This document shows, one piece after another, positions 16,096 to 23,693 of a stretch of DNA of 64,000 bases. The translations under genes and the position numbers were made by a program. Position 1 is the stretch's first letter, and the number at the start of each line of letters is the position of its first letter. The stretch covers positions 381,001-445,000 of the forward strand of contig NC_010001.1 of assembly GCF_000018685.1 (NCBI RefSeq), in the 5' to 3' direction. Source of the DNA: Lachnoclostridium phytofermentans ISDg (GTDB lineage Bacteria; Bacillota; Clostridia; Lachnospirales; Lachnospiraceae). The notes under the pieces were generated by a model. That model made no database searches, was not told where the DNA came from, and worked only from the letters and a program-made list of their open reading frames with translations.

Positions 16096-17499
16096 ATGGG
16101 CGGATTTTTTGGTGTAGCTTCTAAGACAGATTGCGTATTTGATTTATTCTTTGGAACGGATTATCATTCCCATCTCGGAACGAGAAGGGGTGGTATGGCA
16201 GTTTACGGGGAAGATGGATATGATCGTTCCATTCACAATATTGAGAATTCCCCATTTCGTACCAAGTTCGAGAAAGATGTAAATAATTTAAAAGGGAATA
16301 TTGGAATTGGCTGTATCTCGGATTTTGAACCACAGCCTCTTATGGTACGTTCCCATCATGGTACTTATGCGATTACAACCGTAGGTAAAATAAATAATAG
16401 CGAGGAACTCGTAAATCAAATATTTCAATCTGGAAATCCTCACTTTTTAGAAATGAGTGGTGGAGATATCAATCCTACAGAGCTAGTAGCAGCGATTATC
16501 AATCAAAAAGATCATCTAGTCGAAGGAATTCGCTATGCTCAGGAAATCATAGATGGATCTATGACATTACTTATAATGACACCAAAGGGGATCTATGCAG
16601 CAAGAGATAGAATGGGGAGAACTCCAGTATCCATTGGGCAAAAAGAAGGGGCATTTTGTGCTTCTTTTGAAAGTTTTGCGTATTTAAATCTTGGCTATTC
16701 AGAGTATAAAGAACTTGGATCGGGTGAAATAGTTGTTATCACACCAGAGGGAGTGCAGACGTTAAGCGAGCCAACTTCTGATATGAAGATATGTACTTTT
16801 CTATGGGTCTATTATGGTTATCCATCCTCTTCTTATGAGGGAGTCAGTGTAGAGCAAATGCGATATCGCTGTGGTGATTTACTTGCGAGGAGAGATCAGG
16901 TTAAACCGGATATTGTTGCTGGTGTACCTGATTCTGGAACAGCTCATGCGATTGGATACGCAAATCGCTCTGGTATTCCATTTTCTCGTCCATTTATCAA
17001 ATATACACCGACGTGGCCGCGTTCTTTTATGCCAACAATCCAGAGTAAGAGAGATTTGATTGCGAAGATGAAATTAATCCCGGTTCATGACTTAATTAAG
17101 GACAAGAGCATGTTACTAATTGATGATTCGATTGTACGCGGAACACAACTACGAGAGACAACAGAATTTTTATATCAAAGCGGAGCGAAAGAAGTTCATA
17201 TTCGAACAGCTTGTCCACCGTTATTATACAAATGTAAATATTTGAATTTCTCTAGGTCAACGTCAGAAATGGACTTGATTACGAGACGTGTTATCATGGA
17301 AGCAGAAGGTGAACACGCAAATGAAGTGTTACCAGAGTATGCAAATCCAGAATCGGATCGCTACCTTTATATGCTCGACCAGATTAGGTCAAAACTCAAT
17401 TTTACCTCGTTGCGTTATCAGCGACTGGATGATATGATTAAGTCAGTGGGGATCTCACCATGTAAATTGTGTACTTACTGTTGGAATGGTAAGGAATAA
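16096..17499 (+). CDS. PurF-like amidophosphoribosyltransferase homologue lacking the N-terminal Cys
   Basis: PurF makes phosphoribosylamine from PRPP and glutamine-derived ammonia. This 467-residue homologue has an N-terminal class II amidotransferase-like domain (LGTRRGGMAVYG, then NIGIGCISD) and a C-terminal phosphoribosyltransferase domain with a PRPP loop (LLIDDSIVRGTQ, about 340-351). The N-terminus is MGGFFGVAS where active PurF has Cys (CGVFGI), so the glutaminase nucleophile is missing. Cysteines at 233, 380, 459 and 462 match the four Fe-S ligands of Bacillus-type PurF. It may use free ammonia, work with another amidotransferase, or be a regulator. It is preceded by a TATAAT-like -10 near 16050 and a GGAGG site. 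glpP starts 52 bases downstream. Confidence 0.8.
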   Translation: MGGFFGVASKTDCVFDLFFGTDYHSHLGTRRGGMAVYGEDGYDRSIHNIENSPFRTKFEKDVNNLKGNIGIGCISDFEPQPLMVRSHHGTYAITTVGKINNSEELVNQIFQSGNPHFLEMSGGDINPTELVAAIINQKDHLVEGIRYAQEIIDGSMTLLIMTPKGIYAARDRMGRTPVSIGQKEGAFCASFESFAYLNLGYSEYKELGSGEIVVITPEGVQTLSEPTSDMKICTFLWVYYGYPSSSYEGVSVEQMRYRCGDLLARRDQVKPDIVAGVPDSGTAHAIGYANRSGIPFSRPFIKYTPTWPRSFMPTIQSKRDLIAKMKLIPVHDLIKDKSMLLIDDSIVRGTQLRETTEFLYQSGAKEVHIRTACPPLLYKCKYLNFSRSTSEMDLITRRVIMEAEGEHANEVLPEYANPESDRYLYMLDQIRSKLNFTSLRYQRLDDMIKSVGISPCKLCTYCWNGKE

Positions 17500-17520
17500 T
17501 AAAGTAATCATCATTAATAA

Positions 17521-17543
17521 AAGGTGCTAAGTGCCAGAATGGA
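17521..17543 (+). promoter_or_regulatory. Pre-start hairpin of glpP
   Basis: GGTGC-TAA-GTGCC forms a small stem (with G-U pairs) followed by AGAATGGATG. The same layout (AAGGCG-TAA-GCGCC-AGA) occurs before ispD at 63594-63610. An in-frame TTG at 17524 would run translation through it, but ATG 17551 is the more natural start. Confidence 0.4.
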
Positions 17544-17550
17544 TGTTAAT

Positions 17551-18117
17551 ATGAAACATACATTTACAAAAACACTGGAAGATTGTCCAGTCATTGCTGC
17601 ATTAAAAGATAATGAGGGGTTAGAACAATGTCTTTCGTCTGAGAGTAGCACTGTATTTATCTTGTATGGAGATATCCTTACAATTTCAGATATTGTTAAT
17701 CGCGTGAAGGAATGTGGAAAACTTGCTATGGTTCATGTAGATTTGATATCAGGACTTAGTTCGAAAGAAATTAGTGTTGACTTTATTAAAAAGCATACAA
17801 AGGCAGACGGAATTATATCGACAAAACCAATGCTAATTAAGAGGGCAAAGGAATTATCGTTATACACAGTTTTACGCTTTTTTGTGATTGATTCCATGGC
17901 TTACGAGAATATTGAAAAACAATGTATGAATGTAAAACCAGATTGTATTGAGATTCTTCCTGGAATTATGCCTAAGGTAATAAAAAAAATCTGTAATACT
18001 AGGGATATACCTGTAATTGCAGGTGGTTTAATATCAGACAAAGAGGATATAATGCAAGCTTTAGATGCTGGGGCTGTATCTATTTCAACAACCAACCCTA
18101 AGGTCTGGTTTATGTAA
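17551..18117 (+). CDS. glpP: Glycerol-3-phosphate responsive antiterminator GlpP
   Basis: GlpP binds leader RNA of glp operons when glycerol-3-phosphate is present and prevents termination. The 188-residue product is a small TIM-barrel-like protein with the family motifs VIAALKDNEGLEQCL, FILYGDILTISDIV, AMVHVDLISGLSSKE, ADGIISTKP and IPVIAGGLISDKEDI. The ribosome site GGATG before ATG 17551 is modest. A leader of more than 350 bases with a very strong terminator follows, then three oxidoreductase genes, exactly where a GlpP target is expected. No glpF or glpK is in the window. Confidence 0.92.
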   Translation: MKHTFTKTLEDCPVIAALKDNEGLEQCLSSESSTVFILYGDILTISDIVNRVKECGKLAMVHVDLISGLSSKEISVDFIKKHTKADGIISTKPMLIKRAKELSLYTVLRFFVIDSMAYENIEKQCMNVKPDCIEILPGIMPKVIKKICNTRDIPVIAGGLISDKEDIMQALDAGAVSISTTNPKVWFM

Positions 18118-18363
18118 TGGCATTTGGACTGTTTTGTTTGCAAATGGAAATTTTATGTGCTAAACTGAATATATTAATAGTAGAATAATCTGGTTATTGT
18201 ACGAAGATTATTTGCTAATAATGCTTAGAGGATAATCGACATTTCTTAAAATGATTATCTGTATTATCTATCAAGAAATTACTAATGATTGAGTTCTATA
18301 TGTGTATTATAAAATATACTCTTTGGTAAAGTTGTTATATCATGGTATTTGTGTCTTAGCCCA

Positions 18364-18384
18364 CTATGTTAAACACTAACATAG
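18364..18384 (+). promoter_or_regulatory. Palindrome in glp operon leader
   Basis: CTATGTTA (18364-18371) / TAACATAG (18377-18384) around a five-base centre. It lies about 90 bases before the leader terminator. It may be part of the antiterminator structure recognised by GlpP, or a DNA operator. Confidence 0.4.
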
Positions 18385-18471
18385 TCATGAAGAGATGCTA
18401 TAACAATCGGATTTTAAAGTGGAAATTGCAGAAATGCATTAAGACAACTAAATATTATTGCATGAGAATTG

Positions 18472-18527
18472 GAGTCAAGCAAATAGTATGCTGCCTAGGC
18501 AGTGTATTTTGCTTGGCTCTTTTTTTG
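18472..18527 (+). terminator. Leader terminator of the glp-type operon, probable GlpP target
   Basis: A long stem begins with GAGTCAAGCAAA (18472-18483) pairing with the segment ending TTTGCTTGGCTC (18508-18519). An inner CTGCC/GGCAG helix continues it, and eight Ts follow. It lies about 140 bases before the first oxidoreductase start. The 543-base gap between glpP and 18661 holds this, the palindrome at 18364 and an open frame judged spurious. Antitermination by GlpP at this site is inferred from context. Confidence 0.85.
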
Positions 18528-18660
18528 ATTATGAAACAAAAATTACATCTTAAAAAAAGAAATCACAATATAGTTTGGATTTATAAGGTTTGTCATAAAG
18601 GAACGAAGGTAGTGCAACACGGAAAAGGAAGTATATTGTTTGTGAAAGGAAGGGGATTTT

Positions 18661-20118
18661 ATGTATGATGTCATAATTATTGGTGCTGGTGTTATTGGCT
18701 GTGCTGTAGCAAGAGAATTATCAAAGTATGAGAGAAAAGTTCTAGTAGTGGATAAGGCGAGTGATATCTGTGAAGGAACATCAAAAGCGAATAGCGGTAT
18801 TATTCATGCAGGATTTGATGCAAAGCCAGGGAGTCTAAAAGCAAAATTTAATGTTCTTGGGAATCAGATGATGGAGGAACTCTCAAAGCAATTAGATTTT
18901 CCATTTCAGAGAAATGGTTCTTTTGTACTTGGTTTTTCAGAAGAGGACCTCATAGAACTAGAGAAGTTAAAAGAGCAGGGTGAGAAGAATGGTGTAAAAG
19001 AGTTGGAAATACTAACCGGTGAAGAAGCAAGAAGTTTAGAGCCGAATTTATCGAAAGAGGTTATATGGGCTTTGTATGCAAAGCAGGGAGGAATTGTTTG
19101 TCCATTTAATTTGACAATCGCACTGGCAGAAAACGCATTTATGAATGGTGCCCAATTTAAACTAAATACAGAGGTTCTATGTATCAATAGAATATCTTCC
19201 ACAGAGGAAATTCCATATGATTTTTATCATATTGAAACAAATTTAGGAATATTAAGAAGTAGGACAGTTGTTAATGCTGCCGGAGTATATGCAGATCAAT
19301 TTCACAATATGGTTAGTGAACATAAGATAAAGATTATACCTCGAAAAGGTGAGTACTGCCTTTTTGATAAAAGTGTTGGCAACTATGTTCATAAGACAAT
19401 CTTTCAACTACCAACAAAGATGGGGAAAGGTGTATTAGTTACTCCAACCATACACGGAAATCTTCTAGTAGGACCAACAGCAGAGGATGTATTCGATAAG
19501 GAAGATATCAGTACATCATTGGATGGGTTAAATGAGGTACTAAATAAGGCGTCAAAGAGCGTAAAAGACCTTCCTAGGAAGCAAGTGATTACTTCGTTTG
19601 CAGGACTACGGGCACATGAAGAATCCGGAGACTTTATCATTGAAGAATGTGAGGATGCAAAAGGTTTTTTTGATGTAGCAGGAATCGAATCACCAGGACT
19701 TACTAGCGCTCCTGCGATAGGAGAGTATATCTCGAACTTAATCATGGATTATTTACCAGCGTATTTAAATTCATCGTTCAAACCTTATCGCAAAGGGTTT
19801 ATCTCCATTGCTCATGCCAGCTTTGAAGAACGAAAACAATACTTTCAAGAGAATCCAGCCTATGCGAATGTTATTTGTCGCTGTGAAATGGTTACAGAAG
19901 GGGAGATTATGGATGCTATCCATAGACCTCTTGGAGCTACGACTCTTGATGGAATAAAACGTAGAACCAGAGCTGGGTCGGGACGATGTCAAACAGGTTT
20001 TTGTTCTCCAAAGATTATCGAGATTTTAGCGAGGGAGTTAAAAGTAGATCCTTCTACCATAACGAAATTAGGAGATGGATCCAATTTCCTAACCGGATTT
20101 AATAAGGAGGAAGTGTGA
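18661..20118 (+). CDS. FAD-dependent glycerol-3-phosphate dehydrogenase-type oxidoreductase (GlpA-like)
   Basis: This is predicted to oxidise glycerol-3-phosphate or a similar hydroxy acid with FAD. The 485-residue product begins with a Rossmann motif (DVIIIGAGVIGCAVAREL) and the NSGIIHAGFDAKPGSLKA segment of DadA/GlpO-type enzymes. The C-terminal 80 residues are a BFD-like 2Fe-2S domain with Cys in CRCEMVTEGEI and SGRCQTGFC. Its neighbours, an FAD/NAD oxidoreductase and a DUF1667 protein, form a conserved clostridial trio, and all three are tightly packed. Control by GlpP antitermination is suggested by the upstream leader. The substrate could also be another 2-hydroxy acid. Confidence 0.85.
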   Translation: MYDVIIIGAGVIGCAVARELSKYERKVLVVDKASDICEGTSKANSGIIHAGFDAKPGSLKAKFNVLGNQMMEELSKQLDFPFQRNGSFVLGFSEEDLIELEKLKEQGEKNGVKELEILTGEEARSLEPNLSKEVIWALYAKQGGIVCPFNLTIALAENAFMNGAQFKLNTEVLCINRISSTEEIPYDFYHIETNLGILRSRTVVNAAGVYADQFHNMVSEHKIKIIPRKGEYCLFDKSVGNYVHKTIFQLPTKMGKGVLVTPTIHGNLLVGPTAEDVFDKEDISTSLDGLNEVLNKASKSVKDLPRKQVITSFAGLRAHEESGDFIIEECEDAKGFFDVAGIESPGLTSAPAIGEYISNLIMDYLPAYLNSSFKPYRKGFISIAHASFEERKQYFQENPAYANVICRCEMVTEGEIMDAIHRPLGATTLDGIKRRTRAGSGRCQTGFCSPKIIEILARELKVDPSTITKLGDGSNFLTGFNKEEV

Positions 20119-21381
20119 ATGAATTATGACATTGTAATTATTGGTGGGGGTCCTGCAGGATTAGCAGCAGCTCTTGGGGCAAGAGAGTCTGGGGCATCCT
20201 CTATCCTTATTATAGAGCGGGATAAAGAGCTTGGAGGTATCTTAAATCAATGTATCCATACAGGATTTGGTCTTACTACTTTTAAAGAGGAATTAACTGG
20301 CCCAGAATATGCGCATCGTTATATCGAACAAATAAAAGAAAAAGATGTTACTGTAATGCTTCAATCAATGGTCATTGAAATAACGAAAGAAAAGCAGATT
20401 ATGGTGATGAACCGAGAGAGAGGCTGCTTTATGATTGAAGCAAAAGCCATCATCCTTGCCATGGGATGTAGAGAACGACCGAGAGGGGCCTTAAATATCC
20501 CGGGATATCGACCTGCTGGCATTTATACTGCTGGTACAGCGCAGCATTATGTAAATGTGGAAGGTAGAATGCCAGGGAAAGAAGTTGTTATCCTAGGGTC
20601 GGGTGATATCGGGTTAATTATGGCAAGAAGGCTAACCTTAGAAGGAGCAAAAGTCAAGCTGGTAGCAGAGCTTCTGCCATATTCCAGTGGTTTAAAGCGT
20701 AATATAGTACAATGCCTTGAGGATTATGAGATACCGCTAAAGCTAAGTCATACAGTGGTAGCAATCGATGGGAAGGATAGAGTGAAGGGAGTTACCCTGG
20801 CGAAGGTGGATGAGCAGTTACAAACTATAAAAGGTACGGAAGAATATATTACCTGTGATACTTTACTTCTTTCTGTTGGGTTGATACCAGAAAATGAATT
20901 ATCTGCTTTACTATCTGCTACCATAAATCCTACAACTGGTGGTCCTATTGTCAATGAAAGTCTTGAAACGAGTGTAGATGGAGTTTTTGCCTGCGGTAAT
21001 GTACTACATGTACATGATTTAGTTGATAATGTATCATCTGAGGCGAGATCCGCGGGGAAACATGCGGTAGAGTATTTAAATCACGTAACAGAAGAAGAAG
21101 TAGAGAAGGAGATTCTCGTACAATCAGGAGAGGGGATTCGTTATACGGTTCCTAATCAGCTGCGTTTTTCAAGATTAGATGAACAAACCATGATACGTTT
21201 CCGAGTAACGAGACCATTTAATACCGCCTACTTTAGTGTTTACTTTGACGATATTCGAGTAGATCGAAAGAGTAAGAAAAATTTAACACCAGGTGAGATG
21301 GGGCAAATAATTATAAATAAAAAGGAAATCGAAAAATATCCGAATTTAAATAAAATTACGGTGAAAATTGAAGAGGATTAA
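20119..21381 (+). CDS. FAD/NAD(P)-dependent oxidoreductase, second subunit of the glp-type trio
   Basis: This 420-residue pyridine nucleotide-disulfide-type flavoprotein has an N-terminal FAD motif (YDIVIIGGGPAGLAAALGAR), the middle NAD-binding motif (KEVVILGSGDIGLIMARR) and the closing FAD motif (TSVDGVFACGNVLHVHD). A C-terminal extension of about 100 residues beyond the usual fold is specific to this trio. It starts immediately after the stop of the GlpA-like gene with AAGGAGGAAG as ribosome site, so translation is coupled. It likely passes electrons between the first subunit, the Fe-S partner encoded next, and NAD. The exact acceptor is unknown. Confidence 0.85.
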   Translation: MNYDIVIIGGGPAGLAAALGARESGASSILIIERDKELGGILNQCIHTGFGLTTFKEELTGPEYAHRYIEQIKEKDVTVMLQSMVIEITKEKQIMVMNRERGCFMIEAKAIILAMGCRERPRGALNIPGYRPAGIYTAGTAQHYVNVEGRMPGKEVVILGSGDIGLIMARRLTLEGAKVKLVAELLPYSSGLKRNIVQCLEDYEIPLKLSHTVVAIDGKDRVKGVTLAKVDEQLQTIKGTEEYITCDTLLLSVGLIPENELSALLSATINPTTGGPIVNESLETSVDGVFACGNVLHVHDLVDNVSSEARSAGKHAVEYLNHVTEEEVEKEILVQSGEGIRYTVPNQLRFSRLDEQTMIRFRVTRPFNTAYFSVYFDDIRVDRKSKKNLTPGEMGQIIINKKEIEKYPNLNKITVKIEED

Positions 21382-21393
21382 GTGAGGTGTAGA

Positions 21394-21762
21394 ATGGAAA
21401 CAAGAGTATTTACGTGTATCAGATGTCCTATGGGTTGCGAACTTACTGCGACTATAAATGATAATGGTGTAATAACTGTAAAAGGTAATGCCTGTATTCG
21501 CGGAGAGCAATATGCAAGGAAGGAGTTGACGAGCCCATTACGAGTTTTGACCACTACAGTTCGTGTAATAGGAGGAACTCAGGCTATGGTTCCTGTGAGA
21601 ACAAAAGGCGACATTCCGAAAGAAAAAATAATGGATGGAATAAGGCAGTTAAAGCAGATACAGGTAAAAGCTCCAATTCAAATTGGAGAGGTGATTGTTG
21701 AGAACCTTGTGAATACAGGGATAGCAGTAATTGCAACGAAAACTGTACAAAAAAGAGCATAA
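21394..21762 (+). CDS. DUF1667 Fe-S-type protein, third subunit of the glp-type trio
   Basis: This 122-residue DUF1667 protein has an N-terminal cysteine cluster (TCIRCPMGCELTA, then GNACIRGEQYA) like the cluster-binding segments of molybdopterin oxidoreductases. The remainder is a small beta domain (VPVRTKGDIPKEKI). Family members accompany the two flavoproteins before it, and it probably carries a redox cluster. GTG 21382 is in frame, but GAGGTG directly precedes ATG 21394, which I take as the start. No clear terminator follows. Confidence 0.85.
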   Translation: METRVFTCIRCPMGCELTATINDNGVITVKGNACIRGEQYARKELTSPLRVLTTTVRVIGGTQAMVPVRTKGDIPKEKIMDGIRQLKQIQVKAPIQIGEVIVENLVNTGIAVIATKTVQKRA

Positions 21763-21852
21763 TTGTTATTATATATTAAAGAATATTCTGAAAAATGACG
21801 AAGTATGTAGAAATCTATTGAATTGTATTTTGAAACATAGGAGGAATAATTT

Positions 21853-22878
21853 ATGATAACAGTATCCGCTTGTCTTATTGTTAAAAATGAGGAAGAAGTG
21901 TTAGCAAGATGCTTAGATTGTGTACAGAGGGTAGCAGATGAGATTATCATTGTGGATACTGGCTCAACAGATCGGACCAAGGAGATTGCAAGTCGTTATA
22001 CGGATTTAATCTATGATTTTAAATGGGTGGATGATTTTTCCGCTGCAAGAAATTTTTCTTTTTCCAAGGCATCAATGGAGTATTTGTATGTTGCTGATGC
22101 AGATGAAATAATTGAAGAAGAACAGATACATAATTTCCTACGATTAAAAGAGACATTATTTCCAGAGATTGAAATTGTACAAATGTATTATTGCAATCAG
22201 CTGGAATTTAATACAACCTATAATTTCGATAAAGAGTATCGACCAAAACTTTACAAGAGAGTGAGAGAATTTCGTTTTTATGATCCATTACATGAGGCGG
22301 TTCGTTTGGAACCCGTTATCTATGATAGCGAAATAGAGATTGTTCATAAACCGCTTTCAAATCATGCTCCACGAGACTTTACTACCTATCAAAAAATCAT
22401 AGCACGAGGGGAAAATCTATCTGATAAGTTACGATCTATGTATGCTAGAGAGCTATTTATCGCAGGTGAGGATAGTGATTTTATTGATGCGTATTCCTAC
22501 TTTTATGAAACCGTACTTCATACTACCTTAGGATTAACCGAACTAAAACAATGTCAGTGTGTATTGGCTAGAGGTGCTAGACTACAACAGAAGGATCAAG
22601 ATTTTTTTAAAGTTTGTTTAAAGAATGTCGCTTGTAGTGTGACTTCTTCTGAAATATGCTTTGAATTAGGTGAATACTACCTGCAAAATGGAGATGAATT
22701 GGAAGCTATTCTTTGGTATTATAATGCTGCATTTGAGACAGAGGCAGAACTTAATCTTCATTATCAAGGGGATTATCCGTTAAACAAACTTGCCCTTTGC
22801 TATCAGGCCTTAGGAAATGACGAAGAGGCTTTAAAATATGTAAACCTACGAGATGAATGGAAAGCAGAAGAGCGGTAA
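21853..22878 (+). CDS. Family 2 glycosyltransferase with C-terminal repeats
   Basis: This 341-residue GT2 enzyme has the SACLIVKNEEEVLARCLDCV opening, the nucleotide-sugar segment IIIVDTGSTDRTKEIA, and the DAD motif (YVADADEII, about 85-92) that binds the metal and UDP-sugar. The C-terminal third is helical with a TPR-like repeat (KLALCYQALGNDEEALKYV). There is no membrane segment, so it acts in the cytoplasm on a protein or lipid carrier. The acceptor is unknown. It lies near, but not in, the flagellar cluster, and flagellin glycosylation is only a guess. TAGGAGGAAT precedes ATG 21853. Confidence 0.85.
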   Translation: MITVSACLIVKNEEEVLARCLDCVQRVADEIIIVDTGSTDRTKEIASRYTDLIYDFKWVDDFSAARNFSFSKASMEYLYVADADEIIEEEQIHNFLRLKETLFPEIEIVQMYYCNQLEFNTTYNFDKEYRPKLYKRVREFRFYDPLHEAVRLEPVIYDSEIEIVHKPLSNHAPRDFTTYQKIIARGENLSDKLRSMYARELFIAGEDSDFIDAYSYFYETVLHTTLGLTELKQCQCVLARGARLQQKDQDFFKVCLKNVACSVTSSEICFELGEYYLQNGDELEAILWYYNAAFETEAELNLHYQGDYPLNKLALCYQALGNDEEALKYVNLRDEWKAEER

Positions 22879-23065
22879 ATCCTATCCATAGAAAGGTATG
22901 AGATACACAGTAATAATAAATAACAATAAAATAACAATATTCGATCAATCGTTCGAATGCATGCTTGATTATTCCTTAGGTTAGAGTTATCATATGGCTA
23001 GAAAGTAATATTATATGACTAAGGGGTATGAAAGAGCCTAAGAATTATAATGATGAGGTGATGGT

Positions 23066-23515
23066 ATGATTTTTTTTATAATTGCAATAGCGATTTTTGT
23101 ATTAGACTTTTTTATTAAGCAATATATTGAGAAAAACAAAACGTTAGGTAAAAGTGAAAAGATATTTAAAGATCGTATTATTGTTACAAAATATCATAAC
23201 CAGGGTGCCTTTTTGAACTTTATGGAAAAGAAAAGAGAAATCCTCTTGTTATTATCCGGGATTATGATTGGTGGTATTACGATATTAATGGCAATCATAT
23301 TTCCTCAAAAGGGAAAACGAATTCTAAAAACAGGTATTGCATTTTTAGCCGGTGGTGCTGCTAGTAATGTATATGATAGGCTTAAAAGAGGTTATGTAGT
23401 AGATTATTTTAGTTTCTCTTTTTATCAGAAAGTGATATTTAATATATCAGACTTTTTCATTTTCTTAGGTAGTATTGTTTTGGCTGTTCGCATTATTTTT
23501 AAAGGATTAGAGTAA
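23066..23515 (+). CDS. Signal peptidase II (LspA) family membrane protein
   Basis: This 149-residue integral membrane protein has about four hydrophobic segments. It keeps the two catalytic Asp regions of lipoprotein signal peptidase: GAASNVYDRLKRGYVVDYF and FNISDFFIFLG. An HNQGAFLNF segment matches the NxGaaF motif. It is rather divergent and short. It may be a second LspA acting on a subset of lipoproteins, while the main copy lies elsewhere. It stands alone between a glycosyltransferase and a bidirectional terminator. The gap before it (about 190 bases) shows no clear regulatory structure. Confidence 0.75.
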   Translation: MIFFIIAIAIFVLDFFIKQYIEKNKTLGKSEKIFKDRIIVTKYHNQGAFLNFMEKKREILLLLSGIMIGGITILMAIIFPQKGKRILKTGIAFLAGGAASNVYDRLKRGYVVDYFSFSFYQKVIFNISDFFIFLGSIVLAVRIIFKGLE

Positions 23516-23558
23516 AAGCTACTTATAGGTGAAAAAGAATCTTCTAACTGAAAAATAG

Positions 23559-23602
23559 AAGCATAAGAAAGTGTCAAATTTCCCACTTCTTATGCTTTTT
23601 TT
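23559..23602. terminator. Bidirectional terminator between lspA-like gene and pyrG
   Basis: AAGCATAAGAAAGTG pairs with CACTTCTTATGCTT, followed by seven Ts. On the minus strand the A-rich flank gives a short T-run, so it can end pyrG as well. Confidence 0.85.
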
Positions 23603-23693
23603 ACCTCTATAAATTCCTACAGAAAGAGTACGAGTTAAGCAGACCTAGAGAAAGTCTAGCAGCTTATGTCTACTGCTTTGATTAATGAAATTG

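Noticed and set aside
18366..18668. Open reading frame of 100 codons between glpP and the GlpA-like gene
   Set aside because: It runs straight through the strong terminator hairpin and palindrome, has no ribosome site at its start, and its composition is unlike a folded protein. I treat the region as leader.
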